A DNA stretch of 64,000 nucleotides from Deinococcus rubellus (GCF_025244745.1 NZ_CP104213.1:2742501-2806500), one strand, 5' to 3'. Positions 10,877 through 23,990 are shown, counted from the stretch's first letter. Translations and numbers: made by a program. Notes: generated by a model not told the origin, from the letters alone.

Positions 10877-11102
10877 TTTGCCTGCCGCGCACAGGCCAGG
10901 GTCAGCGCCTCAGGCTCAGTTCCTCCTCCACCTCAGGCAGCGGCGCGTGCGCTCCACCCTGCCGGGGACGCGGGCCATGCGGGGCCGTCACGCCCGCGAA
11001 GTCGCCGCCCGGCTCATTACCGGGTCGGGCAGGCCGAACAAGGAGCCGATTCAGGACCGAGCGTACCGCCGAGAGGAGATTCATGCTCCACGGTACACCC
11101 GC
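10877..11102. other. Gap between tRNA terminator and ruvX
   Basis: A 60-codon minus-strand frame (10902-11084) follows ruvX by 18 bases but has no good ribosome-binding site or recognisable motif. I do not call it a gene. Nothing else is visible. Confidence 0.4.
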
Positions 11103-11519
11103 TCACCCCGGTTCTGTTTGAGACCGCATGGCCAGTCCCTGCACGTACAGTTCCAGAATCTGCACGGCGGCGGCCTCATCCAGATCGGTTGCGCCGAGTT
11201 CGCGGGCGCGGCGGGTGGTGAAGCGCTCGTCCTGGTACACCACCTGTGCCCCGGCGCGTTGCAGTTCGGTGCCGAACGAGCGGATGCGGTCCGCCGCCGG
11301 ACTCGGCAGGCCGTCGGTCCTGAGCGGCAGCCCCAGTACCAGCGACGCCGCGCCTTCCTGCCGCTGCTTGTGCAGGATGACCTTGAGATCATTCTTGAGA
11401 CGGGTGCGCTCGAAGCTGCCGCGCCCGAACACCAGTCCCCCGTGATTGACCGCGAAACCCACCATGCTCTTGCTGACATCCAGCGCGAGGAAGGTGGGCA
11501 GGATTGAAGGAGCCGTCAC
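11103..11519 (-). CDS. ruvX: YqgF/RuvX family Holliday junction resolvase-like protein
   Basis: This 138-residue RNase H-fold protein opens with LALDVSKSMVGFAV, the YqgF form of the first catalytic Asp strand. VLGLPLRTDG follows, then YQDERFTTRRA, and near the end DLDEAAAVQILELYV carries the last acidic pair. The family acts as a Holliday junction resolvase and in 16S rRNA 5'-end processing. The size is normal. GTG is the start, seven bases after TACACT. Confidence 0.85.
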   Translation of the reverse strand: MTAPSILPTFLALDVSKSMVGFAVNHGGLVFGRGSFERTRLKNDLKVILHKQRQEGAASLVLGLPLRTDGLPSPAADRIRSFGTELQRAGAQVVYQDERFTTRRARELGATDLDEAAAVQILELYVQGLAMRSQTEPG

Positions 11520-11575
11520 GCTCAGGAGTGTAGAGCATGACCGAAGTGACTGCGCCCGGATAAAGTTGAATCAGG

Positions 11576-12121
11576 ATGCCTGACCTCCTGCCTCCCCCTC
11601 TGCTGAGCGCCGGACCATTCACCTTGCGTCCCTTTCACCTGGGCGACGCCACCGTTGTCATGGAGGCCGGGCGCGACCCGCTCATTCCACTTGTGACCAC
11701 CGTACAGGCGGGCGGCAATCTACAGCAAGCAGAAGCCTTCATCAAACGCCAGCATCAGCGGCTCAGCACCGGTCAAGGCTATTCTCTGGCTATCGCCAAT
11801 GCCCAGGATCAGGCGATCGGCCAAATTGGGTTGTGGCCAGCAGCGCAGGGCCGCGCCAGCATTGGGTACTGGGTGGTTTCCAGCCAGCGGCGGCAAGGCG
11901 TCGCCGTTCAGGCCCTGCGCTCCATCTCCCGGTGGGGGTTGAGCCTGCCGGAGTTGCACCGACTCGAACTGTACATTGAACCCTGGAACGAGAGCTCCTG
12001 GCGCACCGCCGAGCGGGCCGGTTACCAGCGCGAGGGACTGCTGCGAAGTTGGCAGACGGTAGGCGAAAAGCGGCGCGACATGTGGATGTACTCGCTCATT
12101 CAGCATGACCCGGAGTGCTGA
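11576..12121 (+). CDS. GNAT N-acetyltransferase, RimJ/RimL type
   Basis: This 181-residue protein matches the RimJ/RimL branch of acetyltransferases. LRPFHLGDA comes at the N-terminus and IGQIGLWPAAQGRASIGYWV in the core. A degenerate CoA motif, RRQGVAVQALRSI, is followed by LHRLELYIEPWNESSWRTAERAGY. The signature G-x-G of motif A reads as GVAVQA, which is common in this branch. The acceptor may be a protein N-terminus or a small molecule. The start lies nine bases after TAAAGT. It is divergent from ruvX. Confidence 0.82.
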   Translation: MPDLLPPPLLSAGPFTLRPFHLGDATVVMEAGRDPLIPLVTTVQAGGNLQQAEAFIKRQHQRLSTGQGYSLAIANAQDQAIGQIGLWPAAQGRASIGYWVVSSQRRQGVAVQALRSISRWGLSLPELHRLELYIEPWNESSWRTAERAGYQREGLLRSWQTVGEKRRDMWMYSLIQHDPEC

Positions 12122-12140
12122 GTCTTCTTGACTCCCTCCC

Positions 12141-13058
12141 TTACTCGTAGCCCAGTTCGCGCAGCGCTTCCACGTCCTCGCGCCAGCCGTTGATCACGAT
12201 GACTTCCAGGCCCAGGTAGACCTTGTGGTTCAGGAAGACTTCGAGCTGCTTGCGGGCGGCCTGGCCGATCTCGCGCAGTTGCTTGCCGCCTGCACCGATG
12301 ACCATGCCCTTGTGGGCATTCTTTTCCACGATGATCTCACCCTCGATGCGCTGAAGACCGTCGTCGCGCTCGGTCCAGGTGTTGACGCGGGTGGCGACAG
12401 CGTAGGGCAGCTCGTCGCGCAGTTTCTTCATGGCCTCCTCGCGGATGATCTCAGCGGCCCACTGCTCGCGGCTCTGGTCACTGCTCGCGCCGCGCGGAAA
12501 GAAGAAGGGGTTTTCCGGCAAGCTTTCCAGCAGTTGGTCGCGCAGCGCCTGCACCTGGGCCGGGCTGTTCTGAGCACTGAGCATCACTTCGTTGAGTTCC
12601 TCGCGGCCTTCCAACAGGGCGCGGTAGAGCTTCATGGCCTCGTCGGGGTATTTGGCGACGTCAAGTTTGTTGCCGACCAGGGTCAGCGGCTTGGGCAACT
12701 CGCGAATCTGGCGGGCCACCATCCTGTCCTCGTCGGTGGGCGGGTGGCGCAGGTCAACGACCCACACCACGGCGTCCACGTCGGCCAGCGCGGTGTTGAC
12801 TTCCTGATTCATGTACTTGCCCATCGCGTCCTTGGGCTTGTGAATGCCGGGCGTGTCCACGAACACGAGCTGGGCCTCGTCAGTGGTGTAGATGCCGCGC
12901 ACGCCCTTGCGGGTGGTCTGCGGGCGCGGGCTGGTGGGGGCCACCTTGACGCCCAGGAAGGCGTTGAGCAAGGTACTCTTGCCCACGTTGGGCTTGCCGA
13001 TGATCGCCACGAACCCGGAGTGGGTGGGCGCGCCTGTGCGTGAAGAAAAATCCGTCAT
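12141..13058 (-). CDS. era: GTPase Era, ribosome assembly factor
   Basis: This 305-residue GTPase shows G1 GKPNVGKST near residue 20, the G2 region [10 protein letters not shown]3 DTPG, and G4 NKLD. The C-terminal KH RNA-binding domain has [15 protein letters not shown] and ends in [13 protein letters not shown]. Era binds the 3' end of 16S rRNA during 30S assembly. I chose MTDFSSRTG as the start because upstream codons look non-coding. A second ATG nine bases upstream (13067) is equally possible. Confidence 0.95.
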   Translation of the reverse strand: MTDFSSRTGAPTHSGFVAIIGKPNVGKSTLLNAFLGVKVAPTSPRPQTTRKGVRGIYTTDEAQLVFVDTPGIHKPKDAMGKYMNQEVNTALADVDAVVWVVDLRHPPTDEDRMVARQIRELPKPLTLVGNKLDVAKYPDEAMKLYRALLEGREELNEVMLSAQNSPAQVQALRDQLLESLPENPFFFPRGASSDQSREQWAAEIIREEAMKKLRDELPYAVATRVNTWTERDDGLQRIEGEIIVEKNAHKGMVIGAGGKQLREIGQAARKQLEVFLNHKVYLGLEVIVINGWREDVEALRELGYE

Positions 13059-13251
13059 GGGAAGCATTGTCTCACGGCGGGACCATACCGGATTGCGACC
13101 ATCGGCGGGGCCGCGGCGTGTTGGCCGCACCCGGCGCTGCCGGATATGGCCCGGCTTCTCAACCGGCTGCGTCCCCTTCCAGATTTCCCGGCGCGGTCCC
13201 GGCCTGCTTCCAGATGCCGAGCTGCCGCGATGAGCTAAACTGCTTTCCGAC

Positions 13252-13986
<735 letters not shown>

Positions 13987-13992
13987 GCAGGC

Positions 13993-14507
13993 TTAGCGCT
14001 TCAGCACCCCGAAATAAATCTCGTCCAGGCTTAGCGAGAGGTCCAGGCACGGCACAGCGACGCTGCCGCTGCCCGCGACCTCGCTGAGCTGCCACAACTC
14101 GTCGCCCCACGGATCGGTGCCGCGCTGGTAAGCGTAGACCCGCCTCTGGCCGTGCCCTTCGAAAGCACCTCGACCAGCAGGCACGGCTCGGTCTCGAGGT
14201 ACGCCTCGCCGTTGTCAGGACCGCAGACCACCATGATGTCCGGGTAGGAAAAGCTGCTGCGCGACACGATCTTGAGCCGCATACCGGCCCTATGCAGGCG
14301 GCACTCGGAGCGCAAAGCGGCGGTGTCCAGGGCACACACGAAATTGAGACTCAGGCGCATGTGGACCTTACTCGTGCCCGCCTGGGACAGCGTCGCGCCG
14401 TGCAGCGGATACACGAACCCGCCGACGTACTCGCGCTTGACCGGACTACTCTCCTCAGTTCGCAAATATTCCTCGACGCTCATCGCTTTGAAGGCGAGGT
14501 CGCCCAT
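13993..14507 (-). pseudogene. Broken Uma2-family nuclease gene
   Basis: The N-terminal part reads [22 protein letters not shown], then PDIMVVCGPDNGEAYLETEP and LLVEVLS, which is the first ~120 residues of a Uma2 protein (PD-(D/E)XK fold). The frame is then lost near 14160. The expected end of the domain, RRVYAYQRGTDPWGDELWQL through LSLDEIYFGVLKR, appears in another frame and stops at 13993. The family normally has about 25 more residues here, including the conserved Ser-Thr...Asp...Lys-Leu stretch, so a small deletion has removed active-site sequence. The start was placed at [10 protein letters not shown]. Confidence 0.75.
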
Positions 14508-14556
14508 GGCGCTATGGTACGCTGTCCGTGCCGATGCACGCGCTAGACTACGAAGA

Positions 14557-15024
14557 ATGCGCCTGTCAACCACCGATATCTACGCCTTTCAGGCGCTGGG
14601 CTACCTCGGCACCCAGGACGCCCAGCGCTGGGTCGCCAGTGAAGAGATCAGCGAGCAGACCCGCATCGCCCGACCTTATCTGGTGCGGATTCTGGCGGCG
14701 CTGAGCGCCAAGGGCGTGGTCAAGAGCAAGAAGGGCATCGGCGGCGGCTACGTGCTGGCCCGCAAGCCGCAACTGATCTCGCTGTGCGAGGTGGTGCGCG
14801 CCGTGGACGGTCCGGTTGCGCCGCTGTCATGCGTTAGCCTCAACTGGCGCGAGAGCTGCCCGGAAGAAGACCGCTGCCACGCCCGCAACACGGTCTACAC
14901 CCGGATGCGCGACGCCATGCTGGCGGTGTTGCAGGAGTTCAGCGTGCAGGACCTGGTGACCGACGCCTCGCAGGGCGTGAGCTACAGCCTGTGCCTGGAG
15001 CATCTGCTCAAGCCCAACGCCTGA
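14557..15024 (+). CDS. Rrf2 family transcriptional regulator (Fe-S type)
   Basis: The 155-residue protein has the Rrf2 winged helix: [17 protein letters not shown], then [17 protein letters not shown] and [14 protein letters not shown]. Three cysteines at residues 92, 101 and 107 occupy the positions of the cluster ligands of IscR and NsrR, so an iron-sulfur cluster is likely. A further Cys is at 77. Rrf2 proteins of this kind sense iron-sulfur status, nitric oxide or cysteine supply (IscR, NsrR, CymR). The sulfur gene block starts 2.3 kb downstream, which makes it a candidate for the dyad motif there. TAGACT lies seven bases before the ATG. Confidence 0.88.
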   Translation: MRLSTTDIYAFQALGYLGTQDAQRWVASEEISEQTRIARPYLVRILAALSAKGVVKSKKGIGGGYVLARKPQLISLCEVVRAVDGPVAPLSCVSLNWRESCPEEDRCHARNTVYTRMRDAMLAVLQEFSVQDLVTDASQGVSYSLCLEHLLKPNA

Positions 15025-15100
15025 AGCGAGCCTTCAGCATCGCAGGGAACGGTGAAGTCGGCTACCGGGGCGGGCGGGCCACCTCTCCAGACTCACGGGC

Positions 15101-15366
15101 ATGACCAAGTCCACCCCCTGTACGAAACCGCCATGGGCGCGGCGGCACGGGCCGGGAATTATCCCGAATTTGGCACCATGCAGGTCACTGCGGCGGCGGG
15201 CCTGATCGCCAACGCTGACGCCCACGACCTTCAGGTGGCGCTGGACATCACGCTGCCCGAATTGAGCCGTGAGCAGGCCCAGCACCTCGTGGAGCGCGGC
15301 CAGGCCATCTGCGTCTTCAGCCGGGCGCTGGAAGGCCAGATCGACTACCGCCTGCACGACGCCTGA
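15101..15366 (+). pseudogene. Internally deleted, frameshifted ohr-like gene
   Basis: The last ~70 codons match the end of Ohr (organic hydroperoxide resistance) proteins: LPELSREQAQHLVERGQ, then AICVFSRALEGQIDYRL, where the Cys is the second active-site cysteine. The segment with the first cysteine (the NPEQLFAAGYAACF-type region) is absent. GAAARAGNYPEFGTM joins directly to a start-like LYETA. The natural start (ATG at 15101, MTKST) is out of frame by one base in a run of five C at 15113-15117. Six C would restore MTKSTPLYETA. The remnant therefore has both an internal deletion and a homopolymer slip and should be inactive. Confidence 0.65.
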
Positions 15367-15375
15367 CGATCATTC

Positions 15376-17166
15376 TCAGTCGTTCGCCAATGCTCCGCCA
15401 GTCATCAGCGCAGCTTCCTCCAGTGCGGCGTAGCGGCCCATCTGGCGGCGCAGCGCGGCGGGCGTGCCTTCCTCCACCACCTGGCCCCCCTCCAGCACCA
15501 CGATCCGGTCGGCGCTGCGGGCCAGCGACAGGCGGTGGGTGACGATCAAAGCGGTGCGCCCGCGCATCAGCCGCTCCAAGGCGTCCACGATCTGCGCTTC
15601 GGACTCGGTGTCGAGCGCCGAGGTGGGTTCGTCGAGCAGCAGCACGGCGGGGCGGGCGATCAGCACCCGCGCAATCGCCAGCCGTTGACGCTGCCCGCCT
15701 GACAGCCGCACCCCGCGCTCCCCCACCATCGTCTCCAGGCCCTGCGGCAGAGCGGCCACGAAGTCAGCCGCGCCCGCCACCTCCAGTGCGGCCTGCACCT
15801 CGGCGGGCGTGGCGTCCGGACGGGCGTAGCGCACATTCTCCAGTACGGTGTCGTGGAAGAGGAAGGTGTCCTGCTGCATCACGGCGGCGGCGCGGCGCAG
15901 CGAGGGCAAAGTCAGCTCACGTACATCCTGACCGTCGAGCGTGACCCGCCCGCCCTGCGGATCGTAGGTACGGGTGGTCAGCCCGATCAGGGTACTCTTG
16001 CCCGCACCCGACGCGCCCAGCAGGGCCACCCGTTCGCCCGCCGCCACCCGCAGGCTGAGGTTTCTCAATACCGGCTGGGCCGAATCGTAGCCAAAGGTGA
16101 CATTCTCGAAGGCCAGTTCGCCGCGTGCGGGCAGCGCCAGATCGTGGGCGTCCGGCTGCTCGGTCACCGCCTCAGGCGCGTCGAGCACCTGAAAGATGCG
16201 CCGCCCACTGGCCTCGGCGCGCTGGAGCAGGTCGTTGATATTGACCAGATCATCAATCGGGCCGTAAAAGTAGCGCCCGTAGCCCCGGTAGGCCAGCAGC
16301 CCGCCCAGCGTGAACTGCCCCCTGGCAATCAGCAGCACCCCGCCGCCCAGCATCAGGATATTGCCGAAGTTGGCGACGAACCGGACCACCGGAAAGGTGC
16401 GGTTGCGCATCTGCACGGCCTTCACTCCTTCCTGATAGAGCGCCTGTCCGATGCCCTCGACCTTGCGGGCCTCGGCAGCCTCACGGGCAAAACCTTGCAC
16501 CACCCGGATGCCTGCCAGCCGGTCGGCCACCAGCGCCGAGAGGTCGCCCAGCCGGTTGCGGGCGGCGCGGTAGGCCGGGCGCACCTCGACGTTGTAGCGC
16601 CGCAGTAATAAGGCCACCGCCAGCATCGGCAGGGTCACGACCACGCCCAGCAGCGGCTGGAGGGCGATGAAGATGGTGACGACCCCGATCAGGCGCAGGG
16701 CATTGCCCAGCACCGCGTCGGTGCCGCGCAGCAGCACGTCCTGAATGCCGTCCACGTCGGCGGTGACGCGCGAGAGCAGGTCACCGGAGCGCTGCGATTC
16801 GAAATAAGTCGCCGATTGCCCGGCCAGTTTGTTGTAAAGCCGCATCCGCAGATCGAAGGTGAGTTGCTGCCCGGCCCGCTCCAGCAGCAGACCGCGCCAG
16901 GCCGCCAGGAGTTGCTGCACGGCAAACACCCCCACCAGCACCACCAGTTCCCAGCCGATATAGGTCCAGTCGCGCTTCATCAGCCCCTGATCGACGACCC
17001 GGCCCCACACCAGCGGCGGGTAGAGTTCGGCGGCCACGCTGCCCACCAGACAGGCCATACCGATAAACACGGTGCGGCGGTAGGGCGTCAGCAGCCCGTA
17101 AAGGCGGCGAACCACCGAGGGTGTGGCCTTGGTGGGCGCGGTGCGGCGTGACAAAACCTGAGACAT
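15376..17166 (-). CDS. ABC exporter, fused membrane and ATPase domains
   Basis: This 596-residue half-transporter has six membrane helices in residues ~30-310, then a nucleotide-binding domain with Walker A GASGAGKST near 390, signature [15 protein letters not shown], Walker B VLLLDEPTSALD and His in IVTHRLSLA. The layout is that of MsbA/LmrA/MdlB-type exporters of lipids or drugs. It would work as a homodimer unless an unseen partner exists elsewhere. The substrate cannot be read from sequence. The start is six bases after TAGCCT. It is divergent from the sulfur operon. Confidence 0.92.
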   Translation of the reverse strand: MSQVLSRRTAPTKATPSVVRRLYGLLTPYRRTVFIGMACLVGSVAAELYPPLVWGRVVDQGLMKRDWTYIGWELVVLVGVFAVQQLLAAWRGLLLERAGQQLTFDLRMRLYNKLAGQSATYFESQRSGDLLSRVTADVDGIQDVLLRGTDAVLGNALRLIGVVTIFIALQPLLGVVVTLPMLAVALLLRRYNVEVRPAYRAARNRLGDLSALVADRLAGIRVVQGFAREAAEARKVEGIGQALYQEGVKAVQMRNRTFPVVRFVANFGNILMLGGGVLLIARGQFTLGGLLAYRGYGRYFYGPIDDLVNINDLLQRAEASGRRIFQVLDAPEAVTEQPDAHDLALPARGELAFENVTFGYDSAQPVLRNLSLRVAAGERVALLGASGAGKSTLIGLTTRTYDPQGGRVTLDGQDVRELTLPSLRRAAAVMQQDTFLFHDTVLENVRYARPDATPAEVQAALEVAGAADFVAALPQGLETMVGERGVRLSGGQRQRLAIARVLIARPAVLLLDEPTSALDTESEAQIVDALERLMRGRTALIVTHRLSLARSADRIVVLEGGQVVEEGTPAALRRQMGRYAALEEAALMTGGALAND

Positions 17167-17278
17167 TACCCCAGGCTAGCTCTCCAAGCAGCGGCTTTTG
17201 TCTGCTTTACTGCGGTTTGAAGCACGGCAGGAGATTTCAGGCGACCTTAGGCCCTGAAACCGGGCCAGGATAGACAAG

Positions 17279-17320
17279 TTGACCAAAGAGGTCACTTACA
17301 TTGTTGATGAATCTGGTCAA
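17279..17320 (+). promoter_or_regulatory. Two TTGA-N9-TCA(A/C) dyads at the sulfur operon promoter
   Basis: TTGACCAAAGAGGTCAC (17279-17295) and TTGATGAATCTGGTCAA (17304-17320) share the pattern TTGA-N9-TCA, 25 bases apart. The second directly abuts the TAATAC -10 element (17321-17326), which is five bases before the ATG at 17332. A protein bound here would block RNA polymerase. The same pattern occurs at 20668 and 33234, both at sulfur genes. Confidence 0.65.
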
Positions 17321-17331
17321 TAATACCCGGC

Positions 17332-17757
17332 ATGCGAACCGATCTCTCGGCCCTCAAATTCAACCAGCTCAGCGTGGTGGCACTCACCGCCCTGGCGCTG
17401 CTCGTGCGCCAGCCCTGGCTCAGCGGCCTGCTGGGCGCGGCCATGCTGATCGGGGCGGTGTGGCCCCAGCGCAGTCCGATGAAGGCGGCCTACCGCACCC
17501 TCGCTCCCCTGCTGGGTCTCAGGCCCGACGTGGTGGACGAATCGCCCGAGGCGCATCACTTCGCCCAGGGCGTCGGCGGCGTATTTCTGCTGGCCTCGGC
17601 GCTCGCGGTCTTCGGCGGCCTGACCGGGCTGGGCATCGTGCTCGGCTTTCTGGTGATCGGTTTGGCGCTGCTCAACCTGACGGCCCGGATCTGTGTGGGC
17701 TGTCTGATGTATTTCCAGTACAGGATGTTGCGCTACCGCCTCACCGCCCGCTCGTGA
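17332..17757 (+). CDS. DUF4395 family membrane protein
   Basis: This 141-residue protein has about four hydrophobic segments in two pairs (residues ~15-42 and ~80-120) and a cysteine pair, CVGC, at the end of the last segment (ARICVGCLMYFQYR). These features and the length match DUF4395. The family is often found near sulfur-transfer genes, but its biochemical role is not established. Here it is the first gene of the sulfite reductase operon, 30 bases before it, under the dyad-controlled promoter. That suggests a role in sulfur handling or membrane thiol redox. This is inference. Confidence 0.8.
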   Translation: MRTDLSALKFNQLSVVALTALALLVRQPWLSGLLGAAMLIGAVWPQRSPMKAAYRTLAPLLGLRPDVVDESPEAHHFAQGVGGVFLLASALAVFGGLTGLGIVLGFLVIGLALLNLTARICVGCLMYFQYRMLRYRLTARS

Positions 17758-17787
17758 ACGCGCCTGAATCTGCCACCGGAGCCACCC

Positions 17788-19367
<1,580 letters not shown>

Positions 19368-19371
<4 letters not shown>

Positions 19372-19907
19372 GCCAGCCTCCGCAGGGCCGCGTTCTGTGG
19401 CTGACCGGCTTATCAGGCGCGGGGAAGAGCACCCTGGCAAGCGCGCTGTATCAGGAACTCGTCTCGGCGGGTGTCAAAACTGAGCTGCTCGACGGCGACG
19501 CGGTGCGTGAGAACCTGAGTAAAGGGCTGGGTTTCAGCAAGGCCGACCGCGACACCAACGTGCGGCGCATCGGCTTCGTGGCGGGACTGCTGGCCCAGCA
19601 CGGCGTCACGGTGCTGGTGAGCGCCATCTCGCCGTATGAGGACACCCGACGCGAGGTCCTGAGCAAGCTACCCAACGCCTGCGAGATCTTCGTGGACGCG
19701 CCGCTGGAAACCGTCACCGAACGCGACGTGAAGGGCCTGTACCTGAAAGCCATCTCGGGCGAGATCGCGCACTTCACCGGCGTCTCCGATCCCTACGAAG
19801 CGCCGAGCGCACCGAGCCTACACCTGCGAACCGACCGACTCAGCGTGGCGGAATGCCTCGACCTGCTGCGCCCGCTGGCCGGACTGCGGACGGCTGTGCC
19901 CGCGTGA
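19368..19907 (+). CDS. cysC: Adenylylsulfate (APS) kinase
   Basis: This 179-residue P-loop kinase has Walker [10 protein letters not shown] at residues ~14-22. [28 protein letters not shown] and the family motif [18 protein letters not shown] follow. It phosphorylates APS to PAPS. The start is GTG within GTGA, overlapping the stop of the reductase gene, and its own stop overlaps the cysH start the same way. This implies translational coupling through the operon. Confidence 0.92.
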
Positions 19908-20629
19908 CCGCCCTGGAGCCGCGCCCCGCTGCCGCTTTTATCAGCCTGCCCAGCTTCGGCCCCGCAACCGACCCGCTGGATGTGATCGGCTGGGCGCTGC
20001 GGACCCACCCCGATGTGACGATGCCCAGCGCCTTCAATCTCAACGGCGTGGTGCTGCTCGATCTGGCCGCAAAGGCGGGCTACGGGGGTGAGGTGGTGTT
20101 CGTGGACACCGGCTACCACTTTCCCGAAACGCTGGCGACCCGTGAGCGACTGGCGGCCCGCTATCCCGAATTGACGTTCGTGACGCTGAACGCCGGGGCC
20201 TCACCGGACGACGGCCAGACGCCGGGCAACCTCTACGCTGCCGATCCGGACGCCTGCTGCGCGGTGCGGAAAGTCGCGCCGCTGCAACGCTACCTGAAGG
20301 AGAAAGGCCCATCGGCGCTGCTGAACGCCCGCAGCCGCGATCAGGCCAGCACCCGCACCGACATTCCCTTCGTCGAAGACGGCAGTGTGGACAAGGGTGG
20401 GACGCGGCGCAAGATCAACCCACTGGCGTACTGGACGCGCGATATGCTGGAAGCCTACGCCGCCGAACACGGCCTGCCCGTCAATCCACTCTACTTCGAC
20501 GGCTTTCTGAGCATCGGCTGCTGGCCGTGCACCCGCGCCGTGCGCCCCGGCGAGGACGCCCGCGCCGGACGCTGGGCCGGGAAGGGCAAGACCGAGTGCG
20601 GACTGTGGGAAGGCGACGGCAAGCTCTGA
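19904..20629 (+). CDS. cysH: APS/PAPS reductase, [4Fe-4S] type
   Basis: The 241-residue reductase has [30 protein letters not shown], the cysteine pair CC (118-119), a CWPC pair (206 and 209) and the catalytic Cys232 in TECGLW. The CC...CxxC set binds a [4Fe-4S] cluster. Such enzymes reduce mainly APS, and some also use PAPS, with thioredoxin as donor. PAPS-only enzymes lack these four cysteines. The start is GTG overlapping the cysC stop. An upstream ATG is possible but would overlap cysC by 55 bases. Confidence 0.9.
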   Translation: MTALEPRPAAAFISLPSFGPATDPLDVIGWALRTHPDVTMPSAFNLNGVVLLDLAAKAGYGGEVVFVDTGYHFPETLATRERLAARYPELTFVTLNAGASPDDGQTPGNLYAADPDACCAVRKVAPLQRYLKEKGPSALLNARSRDQASTRTDIPFVEDGSVDKGGTRRKINPLAYWTRDMLEAYAAEHGLPVNPLYFDGFLSIGCWPCTRAVRPGEDARAGRWAGKGKTECGLWEGDGKL

Positions 20630-20667
20630 AGCCTCCCCCATCTCCTCCCCCTTTTTTGCCCCAATAG

Positions 20668-20684
20668 TTGACTACTTTTATCAA
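20668..20684 (+). promoter_or_regulatory. TTGA-N9-TCAA dyad upstream of sat
   Basis: TTGACTACTTTTATCAA is a perfect example of the dyad seen at 17279, 17304 and 33234. It lies 46 bases before the sat ATG. TTGCCC (20656-20661) and TATCAA (20679-20684) could be -35 and -10 elements with a 17-base spacer, in which case the dyad covers the spacer and -10. Confidence 0.65.
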
Positions 20685-20730
20685 CACTGCCAGAACTACC
20701 ACCAGCCTTCCCATCCCTCGGAGACGCCCC

Positions 20731-21915
<1,185 letters not shown>

Positions 21916-22185
21916 GGAACGCCGCCGCAGGGCATGGCGGGTGCGCTGCCGAACGCCATGAAAAATTCCACAGCCCAGTCTGGCGTCGCCTTTGGCCTTC
22001 GTCCATCAAGCTCACACCATCTGCGGCCCCGCTTCCAGTTTGCTGAAGCACCGGATTCGTGCTGGCATTCGGGCGACCCGAACAGTTCGCCCGCTCCCAC
22101 CGTTCTCGCTGGCCGCGCAATCTCCAGTCCACCCACCTTCAGTTGACCAACACCGACCTAGACGCACTTTCTCAGGAGGGTCAAG

Positions 22186-23178
22186 ATGACACACCGCACC
22201 CGAGTACCGCTGGCCGCCCTCACCTTCATTTCGCTCGGTCTGCTCGGCCTGGCGCAGGCCCAGGGGGCCACCACCGTCCGCATCGGGTTTTTTCCCAACC
22301 TGACCCATGCTCCGGCGCTCGTCGCCGACGCCAAGGGCTACTACGCCGCGCAACTGAAGGGCGTCAAGGTCGAGATCAAGACCTTCGTGTCGGGCACCAC
22401 CCTCAGCGAGGCTTTCGCGGCGGGGGCCATCGACATCGGCCTGATCGGTCCCGGTCCAGCCATCAACGCGGCGGCCAAGGGGATTCCGGTGCAGATCATC
22501 GCAGGCGCGTCCGAGGCGGGGGCCGTGCTGATCGTTCGCAAGGACCTGAGCCTCAGCGCCTACAAGGATCTGGCGGGCAAGAAGATCGGTGTGCCGAGTC
22601 TGGGCAACACCCAGGACATCAGTTTGCGCGCGCTGCTGAGCGCCAACACCCTCAAGCCGCAGGACTCGGGCGGCACGGTCACCATCATGCCAGTGGCCCC
22701 CGCCGACGTGGCCGCCGCCTTTCTGAGTAAACAGCTCGACGCCGCGCTGGTGCCCGAACCCTGGGGCGCGCAGCTCGAAGCCCAGGGCAACAAGGTACTG
22801 GGCGACGAGAAGTCCATCTGGCGCGGCGGCAAGTACCCTTCGGCAGTGGTGATCGTCAACACCAAATTCGCCCAGGCCAATCCAGAGATCGTCAAGGGCT
22901 TTCTGAAGGCGCACCTGCAAGCTGTCAACTTCATGGCCAGGTCGCCGGTCGCCGCCCAGGAGGCCATCAGCGGCGAACTGCTGAAGCTGACCAACCAGAA
23001 AATCGACGCCCGCGTGCTGCAACGCGCCCTCAAGCGCACCCAGATCACCAGTGACATCGACATTGACGCGCTCAAGGACTACGGGCAGCTCAGCCTGGCC
23101 GCCGGGTACACCCGCACCCTGCCGGACTTCGGCACGCTCATCGATCTCAGCGTGCTCAAGTCGCTGGGCGGCAAATAA
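22186..23178 (+). CDS. ssuA: Sulfonate-type ABC transporter substrate-binding protein
   Basis: The 330-residue protein has a signal peptide ([14 protein letters not shown]) and the SsuA/TauA/NrtA fold motifs [38 protein letters not shown] and [15 protein letters not shown]. It would bind an aliphatic sulfonate or taurine in the periplasm. Its permease and ATPase genes follow with overlapping codons, and the sulfate assimilation genes lie upstream, supporting a sulfur substrate over nitrate. It has a strong ribosome-binding site (AGGAGGGTCAAG). A TTGA half of the dyad (22143-22146) precedes it but lacks the second arm. Its paralogue is at 33272. Confidence 0.87.
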   Translation: MTHRTRVPLAALTFISLGLLGLAQAQGATTVRIGFFPNLTHAPALVADAKGYYAAQLKGVKVEIKTFVSGTTLSEAFAAGAIDIGLIGPGPAINAAAKGIPVQIIAGASEAGAVLIVRKDLSLSAYKDLAGKKIGVPSLGNTQDISLRALLSANTLKPQDSGGTVTIMPVAPADVAAAFLSKQLDAALVPEPWGAQLEAQGNKVLGDEKSIWRGGKYPSAVVIVNTKFAQANPEIVKGFLKAHLQAVNFMARSPVAAQEAISGELLKLTNQKIDARVLQRALKRTQITSDIDIDALKDYGQLSLAAGYTRTLPDFGTLIDLSVLKSLGGK

Positions 23179-23990
23179 TGACGCTGGCCATGGCGCAGCG
23201 TCCGGTGCGGCGCAGCCTGACCCTGCTGTGGCAGGTGCTGGGCCTGCTGATTATCCTGGGCCTCTGGTGGCTCATCACCGACGTCCTGAAAGTCTGGCCG
23301 CCGTATGTCTTTCCCACGCCGCAAGCGGTCTGGCAGGAGTTCGCCTACGGCCTGTGGGGCAGCGGCCCGCAGGACGGCAAGCTGCTGTCCTCGGTGGGCA
23401 ACTCGCTGCGGCGGGTGGGGCTGGGCTACCTGATCGCAGTGGCCCTCGGCGGCGGGGTGGGCCTGCTGATGTCGCTGTGGCGGCCCCTGCGCGACACCCT
23501 CGGCGCGTATTTGCAGGGCCTCCAGAGTGTGCCGAGCATCGCCTTCGTACCGTTCGCGATTCTGTTTCTGGGCCTCAACGAAAAGGCCGTGATGTTCGTG
23601 GTGATCATCGAGGGCTTTATTCCGGTGGCGCTGGCAGTGTCGGGCGCGGTGCTGAACGTGCCTCCGGCCTGGCGCACAGCCGGGCGCACGCTCGGCGCAA
23701 ACCACTTCGCTCTGGTGACGCGGGTGCTGCTGCCCGCCGCCCTGCCCAACATCGTGACCGGCCTCAGAACCGCCTGGAGTTTTTCCTGGCGGGCCTTGAT
23801 CGGCGCGGAGCTGCTGACATCCAACCCCGGCCTGGGCCAGCTCCTGGAAGTCGGGCGCAACACGGCCAACGTGGCGCTGGTGGTCGCCACCATCATCATC
23901 GTGGGGGTGGTCGGCGGCCTGTTCGATCTGATCATCCGCGCCCTGGAGACCCGCATTCGCCGTGACTACGGCCTGGAGGTGCAGGCATGA
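23178..23990 (+). CDS. ssuC: Sulfonate-type ABC transporter permease
   Basis: This 270-residue permease of the SsuC/TauC class has about six membrane segments and the ATPase-coupling loop [20 protein letters not shown] (EAA-like, normally E-A-A---G). Family sequences [17 protein letters not shown] near the N-terminus and [10 protein letters not shown] near the end support the call. It overlaps ssuA by one base and ssuB by four. Confidence 0.9.
   Translation: MTLAMAQRPVRRSLTLLWQVLGLLIILGLWWLITDVLKVWPPYVFPTPQAVWQEFAYGLWGSGPQDGKLLSSVGNSLRRVGLGYLIAVALGGGVGLLMSLWRPLRDTLGAYLQGLQSVPSIAFVPFAILFLGLNEKAVMFVVIIEGFIPVALAVSGAVLNVPPAWRTAGRTLGANHFALVTRVLLPAALPNIVTGLRTAWSFSWRALIGAELLTSNPGLGQLLEVGRNTANVALVVATIIIVGVVGGLFDLIIRALETRIRRDYGLEVQA

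Noticed and set aside
10902..11084. 60-codon minus-strand frame after ruvX
   Set aside because: No ribosome site, promoter hexamer or motif.
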